Source: Hyperoplus lanceolatus
Lineage: Eukaryota; Chordata; Actinopteri; Uranoscopiformes; Ammodytidae
Reading direction: 5' to 3'
Assembly (NCBI GenBank): GCA_026929865.2
Contig: CM049415.1
Span: 1,723,501 to 1,787,500, forward strand
DNA: 64,000 bases
Part shown: positions 23,401 to 35,400 of the stretch, one piece after another
Position numbering within the stretch: position 1 is the first letter of the stretch
Layout of the letters: every line of letters begins with the position of its first letter
The notes under the pieces: model-generated
Databases searched by the model: none
What the model was told of the DNA's origin: nothing
Seen by the model: the letters and a program-made list of their open reading frames with translations, nothing else
Translations under genes and position numbers: made by a program

Positions 23401-26400
23401 GTGCAAAGTGAACCACTGTATGTCATTGCAACTATGGTTGATGCTCGTTACAAAGATCGGTATTTTGACTCAGACAAGAAGGGGGAAGCACTGAATATGC
23501 TGCTGAGTGTTGTGGATGAAATGGCTGGTGGTGGTAATGATCAGCAGGAAGAGGCTGCTGGTACCAGTGCAGATGACCCAAGCCAGGAGGACGGGAACCC
23601 ACCACCTAAGAAGGCCCGAAATGAAAGCCTGCAGGACATGTACCAAGAAATCCTGGCAGAGAATGATATCATCACTCAAGCAACTACAGGCGAAACAACT
23701 TCACAGGTGAGTAAATAAACAATTTTCATTCGCTGAGTGCTTCATATTAAAGTGTACATTAGATGAAGAAAAACAAACATTTGGCTGTCAGTGCTTTGAA
23801 GAATAGTTAATAGAAAATTCTATTTTTGTTTTTACTTTTCCTTTAGGTGCATACATACCTGGGAGAAGTCATCATCCTCAAGAAAGAATGCCCTTTGAGC
23901 TACTGGAAGAGAAACCAGGCCCGCTTCCCTGCTCTTGCCTGTGTAGCACGCAAGTACCTCACTGCACCCTGCACCAGTGTAGACAGTGAACGGCTGTTCA
24001 GTGCTGTCTCGCATGTCATCGACGAGAAGAGGAATCGTATACATTGCGACAATGCTGAGATGCTTATTTTCATTCAGAAAAATCTCCCTCTTAAACAGTA
24101 GTACGAGGATGAGAATTAGAGCACTTTAAGTCGTTGCACTCTAATTTATGTTTGCTTCTTTGAACTGAAGCTGTTTTTATTTTTGTGCCTTTTTTATTTG
24201 CACATTTTTTGTTACTCATGTGAAAGAGAGGGCAGAAAGAAACGGTTTATATTTTTAATGATTGTTTTAGCCAAGTTATGGACAGTTACATATGGCCCAT
24301 CAATCTTTCAGCATCTTTCTCTGGACAAAAGGAGAACTTTGTTTACTACTCAGGTTTGAACTGAACTGTGTGCCTTTCTTGTTTTTATTGCACACCACAT
24401 TAATATTGCAGGTTTTGTTTTTGCTCATGTTTAACAGGGCTGATTGAGCCCAGTTTATATTTTCAATTGACAATTACTGTATTAGCCCAAGTAATGGGCT
24501 ATGGACTGAGTCTGTCTCTAGGCTATGTCTTTGCACTTTTATTTCCTTTGTGTGCACTTTACCTCATTCCAAAAGTGTTGTTTGTTGTACCTCATAGAAA
24601 TGAGCAGTTTTCAGTAGGCTGTCCTACACTACACATGTTTACACATGTTGACACAATGTTAATAAATATGGAACTTTTCCATAAGTTGAAGTAGTGTCCT
24701 TATTTTTTTTATAGACAATGTATGACAGGAGATAATGTGATGGGACCTAAAATTAGTCTGGGGGAAAAAAACGGCTGCATATGTATATCGGTATACCATA
24801 TCGGTTGATATCGGAATCGGAAATTAAGAATTTGGAGAATATCGGCTATCGGATATCGGCAAAAAGTCAATATCGGACATCTCTACTCAACATGACTGTT
24901 CTAATCAATGAGCTTTCCTCTAAAATGAGTAGAGTGACTTTCTCATTGTGTTGTTGTGGATCATCATCATGTCAGCCTTCTACAGACATCCTCCACATGT
25001 CACCACAACATCCACACACCTATTCATGTCAACACAGATTAACATCAAGCTGCTGATCTCAGTCAGGTCTGGAATGAGAGGAGAAATACTGTATTTGGAA
25101 ACAAGCTTTTTGATCTCCGCTTTCCTGTGTGTGTGTGTTCTGAATCAATGATCAATGATGACACATTAAGTATTTGCTAAAATAAACTCAAATTAATGAA
25201 AATTAGCGAAATAAATATCCTGCAACTTGTGCATGTTTTCAAGTCGTTTGGTTTAACAAATGTGAAATTATGAACATACATTGAATTTAAACATTTTCTA
25301 CCGTTTCTTTTGTGACTGCAGACTAAAGTAATAAACAGAAATAAAGAGAAATGAAAATATGAACAAAGAAAATCTATAACTTTATGGATGTAAGTTATGT
25401 TATGTACAAACCTACATAAATTAGGTTAAATAATAGAGTCAGTGAACTGACCTCAGAGTCTGCAGTCTACAGTGTGGACTCTCCAGAAAACCACACAGCA
25501 GCTTCGCTCCTGAATCCAGCAGGTAGTTGTTGCTCAAACTGAATAGAAATCAAAGTAATAAATCTCCTGCAACTACAAATATTAGTTGGAGGATCTTCAA
25601 AATGTTATAATTTATATAAATGATGTACAGAAATTAAACATTTTCAACTGTTTATTTTGTGACTACAGAATAAAAAATACTTTGCACAAGATAAATGAAA
25701 ATATTAACAAATAAAATAGATAACTATGGATTTAAGTTTCAGTTTGTAGATATACTTATATGTTTTAATTGTATATTCAATATTTAAAGGCCTACTTCAC
25801 CGGTTTGAATATGAAGGTGTATTGAATTCTGAGATCCTATGTAGTATAAATGTGAAAAAAAAAAAAATAAATCGGTTCATCCTAGCCTGAGAAAAAGGCA
25901 GAAAGAGTGTTTTTTTTAACCCTATATTTGTCTTTCTCGTGACATCACAGAAAGAGAAATATAGGGTTGAAAAAAACTTACTTTGTAAATATTACTGTGA
26001 TGTCACAGTAAAATACATCACAGTAATATTTACAAAGTAAGTTTTTTTTTAACCCTATATTTCTTTTTCTGTGATGTCACGAGAAAGAGAAATATAGGGT
26101 TAAAAAAAACACTCTTTCTGCCTTTTCTCAGGCTAGGATGAACCGATTTCAATTTTTTTTGCACATTTATACTACATAGGATCTCAGAATTCAATACACC
26201 TTCATATTCAAACCGGTGAAGTAGGCCTTTGAGAATAACATAGTACCGGAGTCAGTGAACTGACCTCAGAGTCTCCAGTCTACAGTGTGGACTCTCCAGA
26301 AAAACACACAGCAGCTTCACTCCTGAATCATGCAGTTCGTTGTTACTCAGATCCAGTTCTCTGAGATGGGAGGGGTTGGACTTCAGAGCTGAGGCCAGAG

Positions 26401-29400
26401 AAGCCCAGCTGATCTCTGACAAACAGCAGGACAGAGAAACCCATCTGATCTCTGGAAAACTGCAGCCCCTCAATCTGAGTGAAGAATAAATGGAAATAAA
26501 CATTATAATCTAATCTGATGTGTTCAGGTTTTAAATGTGTAGCTCAACATAACATTATCCTAATCAATGAGCTTTTTTTCTAAAATGAGAAGGGTGTCCT
26601 TGTCATTGTGTTGTCGTGGATAATACTATATTGACCTTCTAAACACCTGCATTTTGAAATATACTTTAATATCTGTCTTCCTGTGTGAGTGTGTGTTCTG
26701 AAGGCTAAGTATCAATGATCAGTAATTATTATAAGAAATGTGTTGAACAATTGAATAAATAAATAAATAAATAAATGAATGAATGATTGCATAAAGCTCA
26801 TGGCTTGTTGCCAACTGATAGACATGATGATGAAAAACCCTCCTTTCTGAACACCTTGTCTACTTAACAATGATAAAGTTGTTTTTACCTCATAAGCTTA
26901 TTACAAAGACCATAATATATCACAAACAGTTTGATTGGTCTCTCCTGTGATGTGTTTGTAGTAACTACAACATAGTCCCTTTCCTCCATAAACAGTGTAG
27001 GGTTCAACATAACTTTTTTTTTCTACTGCCCCGTCGGGTTTTACTGGCCCCTTGTATATTTTCACTGGCCCTGCAGACACTTTTTTTTGTAATTTTGTGT
27101 CAATAATTATAATAAAGTATAGAAGTTTCCTTTAGATTTGGTTATTTTTCTTTTAGTTAATGATATGAAATATTGATATTGCTCATACAGATAATATAAA
27201 AACCTGGCAAAAATATTGAATTAGAAGCCTACAACTGAAAGTATGTGAAAGGAGTGGGCCAGTAGTTCACCTGTAATAAGAGGTGTGGTGGGCAGTGTTT
27301 ATCACTTTCTCCATATGCAGTAGGGATGTGAATGTTTTCCACTCGAGCTCAAGTCGACTTTAAAAATAGAAATCCGAAAATCAGGGGGTTATGCCGTTTT
27401 TTTCCTATGTGAGATGTCACTGTATGCAAGTTCACCTCTGGTCATGAGCGCGCTGTAGGAGCGTCACTTCTGCATGAAGTGTCAGCTTCACATAAGCAGT
27501 ACAAAATATGAAGCATAAGTTAAACGCTCGTCTAAGACTATGATGTTAAATCACCTTAGAAACACACAATGCCTAGTGCGAGCGAAGCAGCGTTTCACTG
27601 TGACATTTCGACAGTGAGCAGCCCCGCGGAAGAACTCCGCGGTTTGACTACTAAAATAATAACCGGGGATATTCTCCCCGTTAGCGATGTCAATGGGGAA
27701 GGCTTCCGCGATCTGATTGTATGTCTCGAGCCTTAAAACACAGAGCCATGTCGGCAGACAAACTGCGCGATTATAGGAACTGTACAGTGATCCGCCTCCC
27801 CCTGTTAGTTTCTGTCTACAGCCGAAACAATTACGATCACCTGAGATGCATTCACAGCGGTTAAATAAAGCCTCTCATTTGTATTACCATTAACGCTTTG
27901 ATGCAAATACTGTAACATTACGGCGGCAGCTCTGCTGCTAAAGGAAAATCGCAGTTTTCACTTTTATTTTCTGCACCTCAACCTCTGCTTTGGGAAGAAA
28001 AAAGGGGGCAAAGTAAGTCGATTGATTTGTTGACTCGCGATCTTAATAAGTCGTTCACATCCCTAATATTGAGTTGGCTCCCTCGGTGTTGTCCCGCTCG
28101 TGGAGCGGAGGGTAGGCCTACAGCTCTGCCAACGGAGCGAGAGTGTGCCCGCTTGTTGATCCGCCTGTCAAAACGCCCATGCATAGTAGGCCCTATGTCC
28201 ACACATTAAAAAATATATGATATATTATGTATATTATAATGAGTCTTAAATAAAAACTGCTTTCATTACAACTCAGCGCACATTTCAATGAACCTGGTGT
28301 GAATGAATGAATCTTTGTGTAGAAAAAGATACTGATCTGTGATTGGCCGTTACTGGCCCGGGCGGGCCAGTGACTGGCCAATCAACTTGCCCTGCATATG
28401 ATTTTACTGGCCCCGGGCCCTGGGCCATTGGTTATGTCGAACCCTGCAGTGTGAATACTTCTTGAATTTTCTTCATTTTTAAAGGTGTCCAGTGTCGTCA
28501 GTCACTAGTGCACAAGGCATTTGGCTTCACGTATGGACCAATGGTAGCCTGGCTCCGTCCGCCTACCTACTTCCGCTCAATTTTAATTTCACTTAAGTAG
28601 TCAGTCTGGGGCTGCATGGAAGCTGCTCGTCCAAATTTTTGGCCGTCCAATCAGCGAACAGAGCGAGTGGCTGAGAACGATGACGTCGAAGTCGCGCTCC
28701 AGTTTCAGTTGAATGCTGCGTTCCCTTATACTCGGAAATTTCCAACTTGGTAGTTCCGACCTGTCTGTGTTCCAGTGCATCTGCTCGGGAAAGTATGGAC
28801 ATAGATCCATAGACTACAATATAGTGATGTCGGAAATTCCCTATTTCCCTGTAGAACTGGAACGCACTGTCAGAAGCCGGCTCATGACATATGTCTGACC
28901 AAACGTGATGTGATTGGTTGGCTAATCCAGAGTGGCACTGGGCAGATCCAATAGTTTTACACTTCAACAGACACCCGCCTCCAAGTGACTGAACGTTTGC
29001 CAATTACAGCACTTCCAGACCTTCTGTACAAATAAAATTAAGTACGATGGTCTCATACACACACTCATACACATACACCGATGGCAGTAGCTGACATGCA
29101 AGATGCTCTCTGAACCATCAGGAGCAATTTGCGGTTCAGTGTCTTGCCCAGGGATACTTCGACATGTGGCGGGTAGGCGGAGGATTGAACGTCCTACCCT
29201 GCACTCCAGAGACTACCTCTCTACACACTTCGCCACTGCCGCCAATGATTAACCCTGTGTTGTAATTTCATAGTTTGAAATTGCAGTTAGTTTATTATTT
29301 CAAACGTCTTTTAAGAAGACTACAGTTAAAAACATTTCTTCAGATTTGTGCTCAGGCAAACATGAAAATCTATGAACTAAAACTGAAAACCTCTGCCGAT

Positions 29401-32400
29401 TGAACAAATAGAAAACTCCACATAGGTTACAGTCAGTGAACTGACCTCAGTATCTCCAGTCGGCAGTTTGGATTCTCCAGTCCGGCACAGAGAGCCTTCA
29501 CTCCTGAATCCTTCAGGTCATTCCTTTCACTCAGGTCCTTGTTTCGGGTACCCAGCTCCAGCTCTCTCAGATGGGAGGGGTTGGACTTCAGGGCCGAGGC
29601 CACAACTTCACAGTGAGTCTCTGAGAGTCTACAGCCAGCAAGTCTGTAATGAAAATGTAAATTATATTTTGAAATAAGTGATGACAGCAGTTTGACATTT
29701 CCTGATTTGAGTTACATTTGCTCGTCACATCAGAGGTCCAGGTAAAGATTAAAAAAAATCCAAAAGTAAACAATTACTCTCTCTCTCTCCTACAGACATT
29801 TTATCTTTATTTCATCTTGTTCTTATCTATGCAGCATATTTCAGAAATCATTTTTAACACAAATTACACAATCAATGAATGAAAGAACTGCATCCAGGAC
29901 CTCTCATTCGGAAAATGATTACAATCCCTTTTTTTTTTTATTCTGGAGCATAGTCGTAATTTGTGACAAAAACAACTGCCATATCATTTAAGTAATAAAC
30001 AAGTTGAATACTTCTTTAAGACAAATAATGAAAGCTTTTATAATGAGTATATTTAAAGAACTCAACTACTAGGGATAGGAATCGAGAACCGGTTCTTGTT
30101 CAGAACTGGTGCCGAGTCAACCAATTCCTTGGAATCGTTAACATGCCTGCTTAACGATTCCGCTTATCGGTTCCGCTCGTAGCAAACGGGTCATGACTTC
30201 AGACATGTGCTGCTTTGTTTTGGTTCAGAACGCAGCAAACATGATGTCGAGGCAGAAGCACTCTAAAGTGTGGTTGTATTTCACATGAAAAGGCAACAAT
30301 ACGGCCACTTGCAACAATTGTAAAGTTTCCATTTCATCAAACGACTCGTGCACAAGCAAGCGCGCAGACTGCGATCCTAACGGTTGAATGTTTAAACGTC
30401 GGCTGCCTTACTAGTCGGCACCAGCATTGCCCATCATTTGGATTTGAAGATAAACTCTATGAGAATTAACGTGTGTGTAAGCCTAGATGTGGGCAAGTAA
30501 AAGAGAGAGATACATAAAAAGGCGAGAGCAGCATACAAATAGGAAAAAATTATTTCTTAACCGCTGCCAAAGGCCCGCTGTTTACTCTCGTTCATCAGCG
30601 TTAAATGCTGCCTTGAAGGCGATGGGGACGAACGCAAAACAACACACAGCGGGACTCGGCGGTCCGGTGGTAAGGAAACTTTAACAAGACACTTTATAAA
30701 GACAGTAAGACACACTTAAAATAACGCTCTCTGCCCGATACAAAAAGCTCTGCCTTGGATTCGGGAGCGATCGATGTGTATAAAACCATCCGCTACGTGT
30801 GTCTAACGACGGGACTTTATATTAATAAACAGCGATGAGAATCGATAAGAGATAAGGAATCGGATCGATAAGCAGAATCGGAATCGTTAAATTCTTATCA
30901 ATTCCCATCCCTATCAACTACGTATCTACACTTTTTTATATTGTTAACCAAATCTGGACTTACAGAGCCTTTCTGCAGTTCCTCACAGCTGGAATCAGTC
31001 TCAGTCGTCCCTCTGGTGATGTTTTGTACGTCTTCAGGTTCAACTCATCCAGAACCTCCTCTGACATCTGCAGCATGTAGGCCAGAGCAGAGCAGTGGAT
31101 CTCAGAGAGTTTCTTCCCTGATCTGTTCTCTGACTTCAGGAACTCTTGGATCTCCTGATGAACTGAGAGGTCGTTCATCTCCGTCAGACAGTGGAAAATG
31201 TTGATGCTTCTGTCAGGAGAGATATCATAACTGCTCATCTTCTTCAGGTTGCTGATGGCTTTCTGGATGATTTCTGGACTGTTGTCTGTTTGACCCAGCA
31301 GGCCTCCTAAGAGGCTCTGGTTGGACTCCAGAGAGAGGCCATGAAGGAAGCGGACAAACAGGTCCAGGTGGCCATTTTTACTTCTTAAGGATTTCTCTAT
31401 GGCACTCTTCAGGAAGACATCCAGGGATGAATTTACATATTTTTTTCCCAGGAAGCCCCCCAGTACCTCCATGCTGTTGTTGGTGTAACAGTCGTGCATG
31501 TAGACTGCAGCCAGAAACTCCTGAATGCTCAGATGAACAAAGCTGTAGACCGTTTTCTGGAAGATCACACCCTCTCTTTTGAAGATCTCAGTACAAACTC
31601 CTGAGTACACCGAGGCCTCTGTGACATCCAGACCACACTGCTCCAGGTCTTCTTGGTAGAACATGACGTTTCCTTTCTGCAGCTGTTCAAACGCCAGCCT
31701 CCCCAGCTTCAGAAGAACTTCCCTGTCGGCCTCCGTCAGCTCCTGTGGACTCGTCTCATGTCCCTCTTCATACTTCTCCTTCTTTCGCTTTGTCTGAACC
31801 AGTACAAAACGGGAGTACATGCCAGTCAGGGTCTTGGGCAGCTCTCCTCTCTGGTCTGTAGTCAACATGTTCTCCAGAACTGTAGCAGTGATCCAGCAGA
31901 AGACTGGGATCATACACATGATGTGGAGGCTCCTGGATGTGTTGATGTGTGAGATGATGCTGCTGGACAGCTCTTCATCACTGACTCTCCTCTTGAAGTA
32001 CTCCTCCTTCTGTGGGTCAGTGAAGCCTCGTACTTCTGTCACCCTGTCAACACATGTAGGAGGGATCTGATTGGCTGCTGCAGGTCGGGAAGTTATCCAG
32101 ATGAGAGCCGAGGGAAGCAGATTCCCCTGGATGAGGTTTGTCAGCAGCACGTTGACTGATGACTTCTGTGTGACATCAGTCACAACCTCATTGTTCTGGA
32201 AATCCAGTGAAAGTCTTCTTTCATCCAGGCCGTCAAAGATGAACAAAACTTTACAGAGAGCGAGCTTCTCTGCTGTGACCTTCTGTAATGTTGGATGGAA
32301 AACATGGAGCAGATTGAGAAGACTGTACTGCTCATCTTTGATCAAGTTCAGCTCCCTGAACGAAAGCAGAATCAGCAGACTGACATCTTGGTTTTTCTTG

Positions 32401-35400
32401 CACTCTGCCCAGTCCAGAGTGAACTTCTGCACTGAGAAGGTTTTTCCAACGCCAGCAACACCGTTTGTAAGGACGACCTTGATGTGTTTGATGGGTCCCT
32501 GTTGGTCTGGTAAGGCTTTGAAGATTTCGTGGCACTTGATTGGAGTGTCATGGAGGGTCTTCTTCTTGGAAGCGGTCTCAAGCTGCATCACCTCATGTTT
32601 GGTATTAACCTCTTCACTCTGTCCCTCTGTGATGTAGAGCTCAGTGTAGATCCTGTTGAGGAGAGTTCTACATTCTATTGGATCAGTTCCTTCAGTCACA
32701 CGTTCACATCTCCTCCTCAGACTGATCTTATGTTCATCTAGAACCTCCTGAAGACCACAATACTCTGAAAGAAAAGAAAATAGTGTGGCTTATGATTGAA
32801 GAATCTGGTGGTTATTTTCATTATCAAGTAAAATATAAAGAAAGAGTTTTCAATATGATTTTTATACAAATCACAAGGTCTATATTGTACAACACAATGG
32901 ATAAGACAATAAGGGCCACATCCACTGAAGGATTGCGCTTTTGCGGCCACTAAAAAGAGGACCATATCAACAGAGGCCGCGCAAAGAGGGAAATGTGGCC
33001 AAACTGCTCTGAAATACCCTTGCCAAGCAGAAAGCGCCGACAGTGTGTCTCTCATTTGAATGTATTTACATGAGGGAATATTCAAAATCCGGTAGCAAAT
33101 TGCTCAATTCCCATACTAATAAGCCTTGTTGCAAAAAGCACTTTATCCTCAAAGGCCAGCGCTATTTGCAACAGGCCGTTTTAGTGGAGCAAATACTGTG
33201 TATGAATCTTCTGTACTAAGGTGGCGCAATCCTATCCTACCTAGGGCTGCAACTAACGATTATTTCAATAATCGATTAATCGGTCGATTATTTTTTCGAT
33301 TAATCGATGAATCGGATAAAAAAAAGAAAAATTTGTAAAGGCCGCATCTTTATTCAAAAACTGAACATTACTTCAAATTCACAGTGCAGACTGAAGTGTC
33401 AAAACACCAGGTTATTGCTCCAACGTCCCGGAACTATTAAAAGTAATATTAAATGATAAAAAATTAATAATAAACTTAACTTGGATAACACAGAAAAAAA
33501 CATACAATGTATGATATACATTTATACAGTATAAGGGATGTCCATGGTAAAACAGTCAACCGATAATATTTTTAACCGGTAAATACTAACGGTAATTAAA
33601 TCATCTTAATTTCTCTCAGATGACAGGAGATCGTTAATTTGTATTGATATTGATACCATTTTCAAGACTCCTTAACGATCCAAGTCTTTATTGATATCAC
33701 AATTGATAATTTTCTATTATTTTGTTGAAATAGAACTTGTATTATTGCTTTAATTGCTGATATGATCCTAGCTCAAGATAGGACATTACACAGGTCATAA
33801 TTCCATCTTTACTATCTTTTTTATATTGCTGGGAAAACAAGTTTCGCCAAAATCTAATTTTTTATTTTTTTTGTGTTGCATTTGAACACATCAATCATAT
33901 TACTGAGCCGGCCTGAACACATCACAGTTGACATGTTTGCTACTTTTTTTAAGCTAACTAGCTCTATATCCTTCCGATTTTAACATGGATTTAGAATCTG
34001 GATCACTATTTTTAACTGACGGGACTTTCTACACCGTTCGGTTGTGTGATTACTGCCGCTGCTTTGAATGACTGTTGATGCGCCAATGCCGACTCTCCGA
34101 GCCCGTCTGCACACCGTCTGCAGCAGCAGCTGACAGAGGTTTTTTTGGACTAGACGGATACTGAGTTGAAGGAGTTTTTTTTAACCCAAAGAAAGCAAAG
34201 GTACAACACTTTTATATAGGCCTGCAGTCCAGTGTTAGATATGACCAAAATACAAGCTGTGGCCGCTCACACTATAGCTTTCCCGCACGTGAAGCGAGCC
34301 TTCACGTGCGGAAGGCTCGCTGTGGGCGTGCATGAACCTGTCGGCGGCTGGATGTAAACAGTGCCGCGCCTACAAGTGACTTATTAATCGCGCGACTCAA
34401 CGAATCGATGACCAAATTCGTTGCCAACGCTTTTAGTAATCGATTTTATCGATTCTTTGTTGCAGCCCTAATCCTACCCTTCTATCTGTTCCTCTTCCGC
34501 TCTTCAACACTCGTGAGCTTTGAATAGATATAAATTCATATTATGCGGGAAATCTACAGGAAGTGGGTTGTACTTGTATATGAAAAAACAGTTATGATGG
34601 AGCTCAGGTTTATTTCATAATGGCTGCTTAATTAAAAACAATGTCACCGTATAAACCAGCCGACCTGTGTGGACGTGAAGCAGATTATAGAACATTCATC
34701 AACATAAAATCTTAGCAGATCGTGTAAAACTTATAAGCGCACTGTGCTGCCTGAAAAAGTCCCGCGTTGGAAGAGAACCGTTACTGCCTGCTGCGGTCTA
34801 CAGGTCTTTTCCCACTCACCCAGCTGCCAAACGTTGTGGGCGTGTTAGCACCGGTATATACTTTGTGCAATTTCCTAAGTGGATACTGTGCTAAAACTGA
34901 GCAGATTGCAGACACAATTTCTATGTCTATTTAGTAGACAGTATGAAATCAGCTGAAGGATCTCCAGTCTTACCTTGTATTGTGCTGTTCTGACTGGCTG
35001 TCTGCAGTCCAGGTCTGGATCTTTGTCCACACTGGGGACAGGAGGAGTCTCCTGATGGAGCAGACTGGTTCAGGACGTCCTGACACAAAGCACAGCAGGA
35101 CTGCAGCTCCTCAATAGAAACATCACTCTTCCTCTTCCTGTGAAGACATTTTTTTTAACGATTAACATTTTCAATTAGATTAATCACAGGGTAACTGTGG
35201 ATTATTCATGATTATTCACGATTAATCACCATTCAAAATATGCCCAAAAAATTCAATCATTTTTTTCTGTGTATTTTATTGTTGTAGGAATGGAGAGATG
35301 AACGATAGAAGGTGGATTTATAGATCTAACATTTGTTTTCTTAATCATGACACAATTCCAGATGGGCGCCGTGGTTTTCTGTTGTTCTCTTTAGGTTTTA

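Noticed and set aside
31653..32637. Plus-strand open frames opposite the gene B NACHT exon (also 5.6-7.0 kb in gene A)
   Set aside because: Antisense shadows of conserved coding exons. The minus-strand frames have the NACHT motifs.
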